Virus record (IMG/VR): IMGVR_UViG_3300044568_000721
Coordinates: 1 to 56,351 of that record
Strand: one strand, 5' to 3'
Source of the DNA: a virus
Length of the DNA stretch: 56,351 nucleotides
Shown here: positions 43,907 through 52,749 of the stretch, one piece after another
How the letters are laid out: each line of letters starts with the position of its first letter
Numbering within the stretch: the first letter of the stretch is position 1
Notes under the pieces: model-generated
What the model was told of the DNA's origin: nothing
The model's input: only the letters and a program-made list of their open reading frames with translations
Databases searched by the model: none
Position numbers and translations under genes: made by a program

Positions 43907-46273
43907 ATGGCAGAAAGAATCGTATCACCGGGAGTTTTCACAAGAGAAAATGACCTTTCATTCTTAGCACAAGGTGTAGGAGAAATCGGAGCAGCATTTA
44001 TAGGACCTTTTAAGCAAGGACCTGCATTCGTACCTACAATTGTGAGAACCCAATCAGAGTTCGAAGATATCTTCGGTACTCCTGATGGAACTTATTATAC
44101 TGAATATGCAGTACAAAACTATTTAAGAGAAGCTGGACAAGCAACAATCGTAAGAGTTGCTGGTATTGGTGGATATCAACAATTAGCACCTTTAGGTATC
44201 TTAGCATCTGGTTCTACTAATGGAGTAGGACAAAAATTTGTTGGGGTACTTTATTCAACTAATTTTGGTGATGAAAAAGTAGGTTTTACAAATGCATCAA
44301 CTAATATCACAAGTAGTGCAGAAGGCGAGGGTAGTTTCGTAATTTCTGGACTAATTAGTTCAGGTTCTGGCGCAGCTAACATATCAGCATCTATATTAAG
44401 TACAGCTACTAATGATTTAGCAGACGTATTTGGTGAATCTGCATTTGGTGCTAAAGCAGCATACGCTTATAATTTCTTTGAAAACGTTGCATTATCCTAC
44501 ACTGGTTCTGGTGCTAATGGTACTAATAAAACTGTAATTAGTGAGGTAACATTACCAACTCAAACTTATGGTGATGCACAAGAAGCTGAAACTCCAATTG
44601 TTCAATCTCAATTAATTAGTGGTGAAAGATATAACCTATTCCAATTTAAAACTATTGGACATGGTACATTATACAATACTAAATTTAAAGTTGGTATTTC
44701 TAATGTAAAAGCAGCTGGTGAAGATGGTTCGACTGATTATTCAACATTTACTGTAACAATTCGTTCATATAGTGATACTGATAAGAGAAAGAGTGTTGTT
44801 GAAACATTTAACAATGTAAACTTAGACCCTGCTTCTCCAAACTATATTGCTAGAAGAATTGGTGATAGATATTTCACAATTGATTCTAATGGTAAAATTA
44901 CTGAATATGGTGATTATACATCAAAATCAAAATATGTAAGAGTAGTAGTTCAGGATGCAAACGCTAATATTTTAGGACCTGGTTCTTATCCAATATCAGC
45001 AGCACCATTTGGACATGAAGCATATACAAATCCAATCAAAACAAATTCTACAACAGAAGATGGATGGGTGCCTGCAGTAACTTATCAAACTGGTTCAGCA
45101 AATAACACATCATCATCTCCAATTTATTATAGTGGATTTGATTTTGAAACATCTGGTGTATCAATGGATAATAAACAATATTTGAAACCAATTCCTGTTG
45201 GAGCTAAATCTGGAGCAAACGTAGCATTCGCATTTGATTCTCAATTGAATTATGTAATGACTGGTTCAGCATCAACTGATATGGTTAAGAGACAATTTGT
45301 ATTAGGATTCCAATTTGGATTTGATGGTACTAACCCAACTGTAAAGATAGCTAAGGCTGGCGATACTGATTGGGGTAATGCAAATCAGCAAGGTTTTAAT
45401 TGCGCAACTTCAACATCATCTGGTTCAGTAGCATATACAAAAGCAATCAACGCTGTATCTAATCCTGATGAGTATGATATCAATATGGTAGTAACTCCTG
45501 GTATTGTAAGACAATTACATCCGGCTATTACTTCTAAAGTAATTGATATGGTTGAAGAAAGACAAGATTGTTTCTACATCGCTGATTTCAACGATTACGA
45601 TGATACAATTACTGAAGCAACTGAGCAAGCAAATTCAGTAGATTCAAACTATGTAGCAACTTACTATCCTTGGGTTAAAACAATCGATAGTAACACAAAT
45701 AAATTAACTTCAGTTCCACCATCAGTATTGATGCCGGCTGTATTCGCTTCTAATGATAGATTAGCAGCTGAATGGTTCGCACCTGCTGGTTTGAATAGAG
45801 GTGGTATCACTGGAGCAGTTAGTGTATTAAATAGATTAACGCACGCTGAAAGAGATACTCTTTATGAGAACAAAGTAAACCCAATCGCAGCATTCCCTGG
45901 ACAAGGTATTGTAGCATTCGGACAGAAGACATTGCAAGATAAGGCATCTGCTTTAGATAGAATCAATGTTAGAAGATTACTTATCACTCTTAAGAAGTTT
46001 ATCGCTTCAACATCTCGTTTCTTAGTGTTCGAACAAAATACATCTACGACTAGAAATAGATTCTTAAATACTGTTAATCCTTATTTAGAGTCTGTACAAC
46101 AAAGACAAGGTCTTTATACATTCAAAGTTGTAATGGATGAAACTAACAACACACCGGATGTGATTGATAGAAACATATTAGCAGGACAAATTTTCTTACA
46201 ACCGGCTAAGACAGCGGAATTTATCGTAATAGATTTCAACATCTTACCAACTGGAGCAAGTTTCACAGCATAA
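43907..46273 (+). CDS. 18: Contractile tail sheath protein, T4 gp18-like
   Basis: A 788-residue protein, somewhat longer than T4 gp18 (659). The start SPGVFTRENDLSFLAQGVG and GAAFIGPFKQGPAFVPTIV are the classic sheath N-terminus. The C-terminal third (ADFNDYDDTI, VPPSVLMPAVFASND, APAGLNRGGITGAV, NPIAAFPGQGIVAFGQKT, and NVRRLLITLKKFIASTSRFLVFEQNT) is the conserved sheath core found across myoviruses and related contractile systems. Residues about 110-500 form the more variable outer domains. It assembles around the tail tube and contracts on infection. It has its own promoter-like element and Shine-Dalgarno-like GGAGA, and is followed by the tube gene as in T4. Confidence 0.95.
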   Translation: MAERIVSPGVFTRENDLSFLAQGVGEIGAAFIGPFKQGPAFVPTIVRTQSEFEDIFGTPDGTYYTEYAVQNYLREAGQATIVRVAGIGGYQQLAPLGILASGSTNGVGQKFVGVLYSTNFGDEKVGFTNASTNITSSAEGEGSFVISGLISSGSGAANISASILSTATNDLADVFGESAFGAKAAYAYNFFENVALSYTGSGANGTNKTVISEVTLPTQTYGDAQEAETPIVQSQLISGERYNLFQFKTIGHGTLYNTKFKVGISNVKAAGEDGSTDYSTFTVTIRSYSDTDKRKSVVETFNNVNLDPASPNYIARRIGDRYFTIDSNGKITEYGDYTSKSKYVRVVVQDANANILGPGSYPISAAPFGHEAYTNPIKTNSTTEDGWVPAVTYQTGSANNTSSSPIYYSGFDFETSGVSMDNKQYLKPIPVGAKSGANVAFAFDSQLNYVMTGSASTDMVKRQFVLGFQFGFDGTNPTVKIAKAGDTDWGNANQQGFNCATSTSSGSVAYTKAINAVSNPDEYDINMVVTPGIVRQLHPAITSKVIDMVEERQDCFYIADFNDYDDTITEATEQANSVDSNYVATYYPWVKTIDSNTNKLTSVPPSVLMPAVFASNDRLAAEWFAPAGLNRGGITGAVSVLNRLTHAERDTLYENKVNPIAAFPGQGIVAFGQKTLQDKASALDRINVRRLLITLKKFIASTSRFLVFEQNTSTTRNRFLNTVNPYLESVQQRQGLYTFKVVMDETNNTPDVIDRNILAGQIFLQPAKTAEFIVIDFNILPTGASFTA

Positions 46274-46294
46274 TACGAAAATAAAGGAATTAGA

Positions 46295-46302
46295 TATTTA
46301 TT
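46295..46302 (+). promoter_or_regulatory. TATTTATT, one-mismatch late-promoter-like element (tube)
   Basis: Seven of eight bases match the octamer, 22 bases before the tube ATG at 46325. A Shine-Dalgarno-like AAGGA lies at 46314-46318. No terminator separates it from the sheath gene, so it would add tube transcripts to read-through. Confidence 0.45.
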
Positions 46303-46324
46303 AATATAATAAAAAGGAATAAAA

Positions 46325-46813
46325 ATGGCAGAAATATTAGAGTTTGATAAGATGTTCTATACGAACTTCGAACCGAAGATGAAAAATAGATATGTGATGG
46401 AGATTGAAAACATCCCTTCATATCTTGTAAAGGCAGCAAATAGACCCACAATTCAATTTGAAACAATTACTTTAGACCATATCAACGTAAAGAGAAAGTT
46501 AAAAGGTAAAGGTGAGTGGCAAGATGTAAGTATCACTTTGTATGACCCAATTGTACCTTCGGCAGCACAAGCGGTAATGGATTGGGTTCGTTTAGGACAT
46601 GAATCAATTACTGGTAGAGATGGATACGCTGATTTCTATAAAAAAGATATCACTTTCTATATGTTGGGACCTGTTGGTGATAAGATTGAACAATGGACTT
46701 TAAAAGGTGCATTTATTTCTCAGGCTAACTTTGGTGATTTATCGTTTGATTCTAATGAACCTGCAACAATAGAATTAACATTAGCTTACGATTACGCAAT
46801 CTTAGAATTCTAA
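46325..46813 (+). CDS. 19: Tail tube protein, T4 gp19-like
   Basis: A 162-residue protein, the same length as T4 gp19 (163). Segments FEPKMKNRYVMEI, YLVKAANRPTI, WQDVSITLYDPIVPSAAQAVMDWV, GRDGYADFYKKDI and the final AYDYAILEF fit the tail tube family. Hexameric rings stack inside the sheath around the tape measure protein. It lies directly downstream of the sheath and upstream of a strong terminator, and it carries one of only two good Shine-Dalgarno-like sequences, as expected for a protein needed in more than 100 copies per virion. Confidence 0.93.
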   Translation: MAEILEFDKMFYTNFEPKMKNRYVMEIENIPSYLVKAANRPTIQFETITLDHINVKRKLKGKGEWQDVSITLYDPIVPSAAQAVMDWVRLGHESITGRDGYADFYKKDITFYMLGPVGDKIEQWTLKGAFISQANFGDLSFDSNEPATIELTLAYDYAILEF

Positions 46814-46831
46814 TCAAAAGTATATAAAATT

Positions 46832-46861
46832 AAGGGGATATCAAAAGTATCCCCTTTTTTG
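46832..46861 (+). terminator. Rho-independent terminator after the tube gene
   Basis: AAGGGGATA (46832-46840) pairs perfectly with TATCCCCTT (46848-46856) around a seven-base loop. The hairpin runs into a T tract ending at about 46860. It is the strongest terminator in the window and isolates the abundant sheath/tube transcript from the baseplate genes. Confidence 0.9.
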
Positions 46862-46887
46862 TGCTTTCTAATTTTTTAAAAAGTATG

Positions 46888-46895
46888 TATTTATA
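46888..46895 (+). promoter_or_regulatory. TATTTATA late-promoter-like element (baseplate unit)
   Basis: Exact octamer between the tube terminator and the ATG at 46923, spacing 27 bases. The leader (ACTTAAAACAAAGTAAAGTT) lacks a Shine-Dalgarno sequence. Confidence 0.6.
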
Positions 46896-46922
46896 TATAC
46901 AAACTTAAAACAAAGTAAAGTT

Positions 46923-47687
46923 ATGAACGAAAGAGAATATGATTTTCCAACCGAAGTGTTGGATTTACCATCTCAAGGTAAATTGTATCCAAAGGATAAT
47001 CCGTTATCATCTGGTAGAATCACAATTAAATGTATGACTGCAAAGGAAGAAGATATCCTTTCCAATCAAAATCTTATTAAAAAAGGTGTTGTTTTGGATA
47101 AATTGTTTGAATCAATTATAGTTGATAATGGTGTAAATTCAAAAGATATTTTAATTGGTGATAAAAACGCAATTTTATTAGCAACTAGATTATTAGGATA
47201 TGGTCCTGATTATAATTTTAAATTTTATTCAAATGTTACTGGCGATGTAATATCAACAACTATTGATTTGGCAAAAATCCAAACAAAAGAAGTAGATATG
47301 TCAGTATTCAATAATAAAAACGAATTTGATTATACAACACCATTTGGTAAAACAAAATTAACATTCAAATTATTAACTCATGGTGACGAAATTGCTATTG
47401 AGAAAGATATTGAAGGAATGCAAAAAATAAATAAAGAGTTTTCTGGTGAAATTACTACTAGATTACGTTATATGATTAAAAGTGTAGAAGGTGATACATC
47501 TTTAGGTGCAATTACAAAGTATTTAAATAATATGTTAGCTAGAGATAGTAAAGCATTCAGAGAATATGTTAAAACTATATCTCCTGATGTTGATATGTCA
47601 TTTACATATACCCACAGAGATGGAGAAAAGGAGGTAAGTCCGATTCCAATGGGCGTAGGGTTTTTTTGGCCTAGCTCAGAATCATAG
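46923..47687 (+). CDS. 26: Baseplate hub/tape-measure chaperone-type protein, T4 gp26-like
   Basis: A 254-residue protein. The start (FPTEVLDLPSQGKLYP, SGRITIKCMTAKEEDIL) and the ending (IPMGVGFFWP) fit the T4 baseplate family that includes gp26. Its place between tube and tape measure is where contractile and siphoviral phages encode tape-measure chaperones, so it may serve that role. Codons 246-249 lie on GGG TTT TTT TGG, a T7 run at 47661-47667, inside the only short stretch where the +1 frame is also open. That +1 frame leads into the downstream 63-residue frame, so a fusion product by frameshifting is possible. Family call moderate to good; chaperone role and frameshift inferred. Confidence 0.72.
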   Translation: MNEREYDFPTEVLDLPSQGKLYPKDNPLSSGRITIKCMTAKEEDILSNQNLIKKGVVLDKLFESIIVDNGVNSKDILIGDKNAILLATRLLGYGPDYNFKFYSNVTGDVISTTIDLAKIQTKEVDMSVFNNKNEFDYTTPFGKTKLTFKLLTHGDEIAIEKDIEGMQKINKEFSGEITTRLRYMIKSVEGDTSLGAITKYLNNMLARDSKAFREYVKTISPDVDMSFTYTHRDGEKEVSPIPMGVGFFWPSSES

Positions 47688-47694
47688 TGTTCAA

Positions 47695-47886
47695 ATGCAT
47701 TCGCAGATATTTGATATGGTAAATTATGGAAACGGATTTACTATGATGGAAATCTATAAAATGCCAACATATCTTCGAAACTTCTACTATAATAAATTGG
47801 TTGATTCAAAAACCAAAGAAAACGAACAAATACAAGCAGCCAATACAAAGGCTGGGAAATCATCCAAAGTTAGGATTAAACGGTAA
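47695..47886 (+). CDS. Small tail-assembly frame, possible frameshift extension of the gp26-like gene
   Basis: A 63-residue frame starting at ATG 47695, seven bases after the gp26-like stop. The pattern HSQIFDMVNYGNGFTMMEIY, then MPTYLRNFYYNKLVDSK, is a short helical domain with a lysine-rich tail, comparable in layout to the small second domains (GpE', T) made by frameshifting in other phages' tape-measure chaperones. This frame is open upstream from 47659, so it could also be reached by a +1 or -2 slip on the T7 run, adding GLAQNHSVQ before the Met. It may be translated both ways. Its 3' end forms one arm of a terminator. Confidence 0.65.
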   Translation: MHSQIFDMVNYGNGFTMMEIYKMPTYLRNFYYNKLVDSKTKENEQIQAANTKAGKSSKVRIKR

Positions 47887-47911
47887 TTTACTGGGTAATC
47901 CTAACTTTTTG
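47869..47911 (+). terminator. Rho-independent terminator overlapping a gene end
   Basis: GTTAGGATTA (47869-47878) pairs perfectly with TAATCCTAAC (47896-47905), followed by TTTTTG. The left arm is inside the last codons of the 63-residue frame and the stop codon lies in the loop. So translation to the end could compete with hairpin formation. Confidence 0.85.
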
Positions 47912-47921
47912 TTTTATACGA

Positions 47922-47929
47922 TATTTATA
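47922..47929 (+). promoter_or_regulatory. TATTTATA late-promoter-like element (tape measure unit)
   Basis: Exact octamer just after a terminator and 21 bases before the ATG at 47951. It probably drives the tape measure, baseplate and hub genes through 55927, since no further octamer or terminator is seen before the tmRNA region. Confidence 0.6.
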
Positions 47930-47950
47930 GTAGTATAAACCCAATATTCA

Positions 47951-48187
47951 ATGAAAAAATATAAAATATCTAAATCAAATCTAAAAGAGCTGTTTGGATG
48001 GTTCGGTAAAAAGAATGTGCCAAATAAATTACAAACTATAATAGATAATGACCCGGTTTTACAACAATTGAAAGCAGATGTTAATAAAATAAACAACAAA
48101 TACGCTGATGATATTGAAAAAATGAAAAAAGAAGAACCTGAATATTATAATATGTTAGTTAAAGCTGGCATTTTGGGTAAAGATTAA
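47951..48187 (+). CDS. Small charged protein preceding the tape measure
   Basis: A 78-residue, strongly charged, mostly helical protein (LKELFGWFGKK near the N-terminus; then KLQTIIDNDPVLQQLKADVNKI and DDIEKMKKEEPEYYNMLVKAGI). There is no signal peptide or membrane segment. I recognise no named family. It is the first gene of the tape-measure unit and ends 10 bases before the tape measure ATG. It may be a tape-measure chaperone or tail-completion factor, by position only. Confidence 0.6.
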   Translation: MKKYKISKSNLKELFGWFGKKNVPNKLQTIIDNDPVLQQLKADVNKINNKYADDIEKMKKEEPEYYNMLVKAGILGKD

Positions 48188-48197
48188 TTAATAAGTA

Positions 48198-50570
48198 ATG
48201 GCATTATCCAACGAACAATTACAACAAAGGGCTGACCTATTAGAAGAAATTGCTGAAATTGAAGCTAGGTTAGCTGTTACCAATGAAGCATTGGCAACGG
48301 CAACTGGTGCGCAACGAAGACAATTAGAACAAATAAGAGATTCCGAAAAGGAAACACTTGGATACAGAAGAGCTTCAGTAGCTCCATTAAATGAGCAAGT
48401 TGCTGCAGAAGAGAGAGCAGAAAGAGCAGCTAGAGAAAGAGCAAAAGCTTATAGAGATTCTGCGAAATCAATGGCTAGATTGGCGCCTGATGTAAAAAAG
48501 ATGCTAAAAGATTCTGTTACTGGTAATAGTTTAGTTGCTGCATCTAGTAGAAAGATAGTAGAATTAAAAGCACAAGAATTAAGTTTAAGTGATGATGAAT
48601 TAGAGGCAGCTCAAGAAAAAAGAGCAATTTTAGAAAATTTACAATCATCATTAATAACTCAAGCAAAAGCAACTGCATCTGCTGAAAGAAGTGCTAAAGG
48701 AATGACAGATTCTGCGCAAAGAAGATTAGAATTTCAAACATCAATAACGGATTTAAGTGAAGATGAAAGAAAAATTGCTGAGGACTTATTTGAACAAAAT
48801 GAACTATTAATTAAGCAAGAGGCTAGACTAAATGAATTAAAGGAAGCTCAAGATGGAATAATTGGTGCACTACCGGCTGGATTGCAAAGTATCATTGGGG
48901 TAGCTAAAAAGTTAAAGATGGCTTTAGCGGCTGGTTTCGGCCCTATATTTATAATAGGAGCTATATTGGCATTGGCAATTAAATCATTCGTTGATTTGGA
49001 TGATGCAGCTGCAGATTTTAGAAAAGAAACTGGATTATTAAATTCGCAAATGGAGGGAATAAAATCCCAAGCAGTACAAATCAGTACGGAGTTTGCAAAT
49101 ATTGGATTAGAAAGTGCAGATGTCTTAAAAACCATATCATCTTTAAAAAGTGAATTTAGTGATTCGGTTGAGTTTTCAAAAGAAACAGTAGCTGCACTAA
49201 GTGTAATGAATAAAAACTTTGGAATAGCAGCTGAATCATCAGCTAAAGTACAAGGTATATTTGAAAGTGTTGGTGGGTTGAGTGCAGAAACAGCAGCTAA
49301 TGTTCAAATGCAGGCAGCTAATATGGCTAAATTAGCCGGAGTAGCTCCCGATAAAGTATTTAAAGATATTGCAGAAAATGCAGAAGCAGCATCAACGTTT
49401 TTTAAAGGAGATTTAAGTGCATTAACAAAGAATGCAGTTCAAGCCCGTAGAATGGGTACTTCTTTAAAAGAGCAAGTATCATTAGCAGAAAAATTATTAG
49501 ATTTTGAAAGTGGTATAGAAGAAGAATTAGTAGCAGCAACTTTTGTTGGTGGACAATTTAATTTGAGTAGAGCTAGAGCATTAGCAATGGAAGGTAAACT
49601 TCAAGAAGCAAATGAAGAAACTCTTTCTCAAATTCAAAGAAGTGGTGATTTCCGAAAGAAAGATTACTTCACCCAACAGCAATTAGCCAAAGCAGCTGGA
49701 ATGACCGTTGAAGAAATTAATAAACAACTTAGTACTCAAGATAAATTAAATAGTCTATCAGCAGAACAAAAGAAAGCTGCCGAAGATGCGATTAGTAAGG
49801 GATTGGATATAACAAACATTGGGGCAGACCAATTAGCACAAGAAACTGATAAATTTGCTAAACAACAAGAACAGCAAAAGCAAGTTGAAAAAATAACAAA
49901 CGCGTTTATGGGTATGGCAACTGTGATAGGAAATACATTGATGCCTTTAATTGAAGGTATTGGTATTGCATTGATGCCAATTCAAATGATAGTTGAATTA
50001 ATACAATATGTATTTGGTGGTATTGGTGACTCTATTAGTAACATGATAGGTCCTTTGGGAACTGTTGGTAAAGTTTTAAAGGGACTTGCTGGTTTGGCAG
50101 TTGTTTACGCAGCTTATAGCGCATTCCAAGGAATTATGGCAATGAGTTTGGGATTTGGATTACCATTAGCAATAGCAGCTTCGGCAGCAATATTATCGGC
50201 AGGATTTGCTACATTATCAAAAGTTGGTGATATGAATTCACCGGCAGATGGCAAAACTCAAGTATCTACAAAAGAAGGTGGATTATTTCAATTATCTCCA
50301 AACGATGATATAGTTGCTGGGCCTGGTATATCAAATGCTTTAGCAAACGGAGGAACTCAACAAACGGGAACAACTCAACAATCGGCAACACCTCAAATGA
50401 ATTTAGCAATTTTATCTGCACCATTAAATGCTATGATAGCTGAAATAAAAGGATTAAGAGCAGATATGGCTGCCGGTAAAATATCGGTACATATGGATGG
50501 AGCAAAAGTTACAGCAGGAGTATCAAATCAGGTTAATAAGAGTACACGAAATAACTTTGCAATAGCATAA
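48198..50570 (+). CDS. Tail tape measure protein
   Basis: A 790-residue protein. Residues 1-240 are Ala/Glu/Arg-rich coiled coil. A hydrophobic segment lies at about 250-268 (FGPIFIIGAILALAIKSFV). The middle (about 270-560) is helical and Ala-rich, and a second hydrophobic region spans about 570-675. The C-terminus has a low-complexity QQTGTTQQSATPQ stretch. Coiled coil plus hydrophobic helices, size and position after tube and chaperone genes are typical of tape measure proteins (T4 gp29 equivalent, 590 residues). At about 1.5 angstrom per residue it would set a tail of about 110-120 nm; that is an estimate. The protein threads through the tube and is ejected at infection. Confidence 0.82.
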   Translation: MALSNEQLQQRADLLEEIAEIEARLAVTNEALATATGAQRRQLEQIRDSEKETLGYRRASVAPLNEQVAAEERAERAARERAKAYRDSAKSMARLAPDVKKMLKDSVTGNSLVAASSRKIVELKAQELSLSDDELEAAQEKRAILENLQSSLITQAKATASAERSAKGMTDSAQRRLEFQTSITDLSEDERKIAEDLFEQNELLIKQEARLNELKEAQDGIIGALPAGLQSIIGVAKKLKMALAAGFGPIFIIGAILALAIKSFVDLDDAAADFRKETGLLNSQMEGIKSQAVQISTEFANIGLESADVLKTISSLKSEFSDSVEFSKETVAALSVMNKNFGIAAESSAKVQGIFESVGGLSAETAANVQMQAANMAKLAGVAPDKVFKDIAENAEAASTFFKGDLSALTKNAVQARRMGTSLKEQVSLAEKLLDFESGIEEELVAATFVGGQFNLSRARALAMEGKLQEANEETLSQIQRSGDFRKKDYFTQQQLAKAAGMTVEEINKQLSTQDKLNSLSAEQKKAAEDAISKGLDITNIGADQLAQETDKFAKQQEQQKQVEKITNAFMGMATVIGNTLMPLIEGIGIALMPIQMIVELIQYVFGGIGDSISNMIGPLGTVGKVLKGLAGLAVVYAAYSAFQGIMAMSLGFGLPLAIAASAAILSAGFATLSKVGDMNSPADGKTQVSTKEGGLFQLSPNDDIVAGPGISNALANGGTQQTGTTQQSATPQMNLAILSAPLNAMIAEIKGLRADMAAGKISVHMDGAKVTAGVSNQVNKSTRNNFAIA

Positions 50571-50581
50571 AATATAAGTAA

Positions 50582-52411
50582 ATGCCAACGATAGAAGAAT
50601 TATTTAAAAGTAAAAAATTAGTTAGTGGGCAAACTGCTGAACAACAATATGATATTCGTAATACTGCTGATTTGCGAAGAAATCCATATAATGTTTTAAT
50701 GACACCATCTTTTAGAATTGCTGAAATTGGTAGAAGAAATTTATCACTTCGAACAAGAGAAAGAAGATTAGAAGAAGAAGTAACTGGATTACGCATATTA
50801 TCAAAAACAACAAGTCCTATTTTATATGGAACTGATATAATCAAATTCACTACAAAGACTAGAGGTATTGTAGATGATATGAAAGGTGGTGCTGGTGGTG
50901 TTACTAATGGTGGTATATTAGGTACATTTTTAAATAAAGCAGAGAATTTAGGAAAAAATGTATTATCAAAACTAGGTATTAAATTACCTGAACAACTTAT
51001 ACCAAGTAGAATTGTATTAGATAAAGATTTTACAAGAGAAGGTGGTGAATATAACACCATGATTACTCTAAGAAATTTAAAATTACAATCTGGTGGTAAT
51101 TTACTTGGTAATCTTATTAAAAATAATTTATCAGGAAGACCAAATCCAAACCAAATACTTGGTTCAGCTTTAGAATTAGGTAAAAAGAAATTAAACAATT
51201 TATTATTAGGTTCTCCATCTCAAGCAGCAGTTAATTTTGCAAAAGCCGGTGGTGTTCTATATGATAGTCTAGCTCCATATGGTAAAGTAATGACTGATAC
51301 CACAATCGGTTTATTATCAAAATATACGGAATATGAAGTAGATATATTTAATACACCATTACCAATAACAAATTATATAGCAGTACCAAATGTAATAAAA
51401 ACACCAAAAACAAAATTTAGTAGAAATGAAATACAACGTAATAATAGTATTGAAAGAGTTAGAGCGATGTTTACAACATCAGATTACTTAAATAAACAGG
51501 TTTCATATCCATCAGCAACTGGGTTAAAAAATGATTTAATCAAAGATACGGAAAAGCAATTAGATGATTATGATTTTGTAACTTTAAAATTTTGGTCTGT
51601 GCATAAAAAGGCAGCAGTAAACTTTAGAGCAACTATAAGTGGATTAAGTGAAACATTATCACCTAGTTGGGATACTAATAAATTTATTGGAAATCCATTT
51701 AATTTTTATACATATAATGGTGTTGAACGAAGTATAACTTTTAATTTTAAAGTATATTCCTTATCATATGATGAACATGTAGCAGCTTGGCAAAGATTAA
51801 ATTTTTTAACAAGTCTTACTTATCCACAAGGGTATTCACAAAACTCAGTATATGCACCTTTTATTAAATTTACATTAGGAGATATGTTTAGAAATAAAGA
51901 AGCATATATAGATTCATTAACATATACAATTGATGATAATTCACCTTGGGATATTGGTCTTGATACTGAAACTAAAAATTGGAAATTGCCAAAAATTGTA
52001 AATGTTGATATTACGCTTAAATTAGTAGAAACAATTGGAAGTACATATCAAAAAAGATTATATGGATATGGTGATGTTCCTGCTAATGTTTCAATTAAGC
52101 AAGATAGTAACAAAGAATTAAATGCGGATGGTTCTCCTAAAAAGAAAGAAGATGGCACTCAGACTGATGTAAAACAGGATTCAAATACAAAAAATCCATC
52201 CGAAGAAAAACCAAAAGAAAAAATAGGTCCACATGGTATATTTGTAGAAAAATACAAAGATTTCAATATATACAAAAAATCAAAACCACCAAATTTTGTA
52301 TATATTACAAGAGATGGAGAGCAACCACTTCATGCAGGACCCGAAGGTAGGGCAGAGATAGAGTTACTTAACTTTGAAAGAAGATGGATTGATAATTTTA
52401 TTGGAAAATAA
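50582..52411 (+). CDS. Baseplate tube-cap/initiator protein, gp48/gp54-like
   Basis: A 609-residue protein. The N-terminal 250 residues are Lys/Arg/Leu-rich and poorly recognisable. The domain at about 320-510 has VNFRATISGLSETLSPSWD, IGNPFNFYTYNGVERSITF, AWQRLNFLTSLTYPQGY and PWDIGL, the tube-like fold seen in baseplate proteins that nucleate the tail tube (T4 gp48/gp54 type). A charged linker (about 515-545, Lys/Asp/Glu/Ser/Thr) leads to a small C-terminal domain. It directly follows the tape measure, where such proteins are expected. The fold is a moderate call; which of gp48 or gp54 it replaces cannot be told. Confidence 0.6.
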   Translation: MPTIEELFKSKKLVSGQTAEQQYDIRNTADLRRNPYNVLMTPSFRIAEIGRRNLSLRTRERRLEEEVTGLRILSKTTSPILYGTDIIKFTTKTRGIVDDMKGGAGGVTNGGILGTFLNKAENLGKNVLSKLGIKLPEQLIPSRIVLDKDFTREGGEYNTMITLRNLKLQSGGNLLGNLIKNNLSGRPNPNQILGSALELGKKKLNNLLLGSPSQAAVNFAKAGGVLYDSLAPYGKVMTDTTIGLLSKYTEYEVDIFNTPLPITNYIAVPNVIKTPKTKFSRNEIQRNNSIERVRAMFTTSDYLNKQVSYPSATGLKNDLIKDTEKQLDDYDFVTLKFWSVHKKAAVNFRATISGLSETLSPSWDTNKFIGNPFNFYTYNGVERSITFNFKVYSLSYDEHVAAWQRLNFLTSLTYPQGYSQNSVYAPFIKFTLGDMFRNKEAYIDSLTYTIDDNSPWDIGLDTETKNWKLPKIVNVDITLKLVETIGSTYQKRLYGYGDVPANVSIKQDSNKELNADGSPKKKEDGTQTDVKQDSNTKNPSEEKPKEKIGPHGIFVEKYKDFNIYKKSKPPNFVYITRDGEQPLHAGPEGRAEIELLNFERRWIDNFIGK

Positions 52412-52446
52412 ACCAATCTAAAAGATATAACAATTGTAAATAAAAT

Positions 52447-52737
52447 ATGCAAAGTAGATACAAAAATAGTAGATTCAAAAAAACAATAGATGGTAGGGAA
52501 GTACTACAATCTAAAATATATCCTAATATCGCAAAAACGGATGATGATATATATGTTGCAACTGAAACTGGTGATAGATTTGATACATTAGCATATCAAT
52601 TTTATAACGATTCTACTTTATGGTGGATAATTGCTTGTGCTAATAATATTCATAATGCAAATATTGGAATAAAGGAAGGAACGATTTTAAGAATACCACA
52701 AAATTACATTGATATTTTGCGTGATTTTGAACAATAA
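52447..52737 (+). CDS. 53: Baseplate wedge protein with LysM-like domain, gp53-like
   Basis: A 96-residue protein. The core DDDIYVATETGDRFDTLAYQFYNDSTLWWIIACANN, with a final GTILRIP, is a LysM-like fold. It matches the N-terminal part of T4 gp53 (GDR...LA..FY.D...WW.I...N...). It lacks the rest of T4 gp53 (about 196 residues), so it is a minimal form. In T4, gp53 cross-links baseplate wedges. The gap of 35 bases upstream holds no octamer, so it belongs to the tape-measure unit. Written in two pieces, the motif is GDRFDTLAYQFY then WWIIACAN. Confidence 0.7.
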   Translation: MQSRYKNSRFKKTIDGREVLQSKIYPNIAKTDDDIYVATETGDRFDTLAYQFYNDSTLWWIIACANNIHNANIGIKEGTILRIPQNYIDILRDFEQ

Positions 52738-52749
52738 TAATTTACATAT

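Noticed and set aside
114-47929. TATTTATA octamers as ordinary T4-type TATAAATA promoters firing on the - strand
   Set aside because: No credible - strand genes exist, and the copies sit just ahead of + strand starts and of the tmRNA. It is not fully excluded without transcript data.
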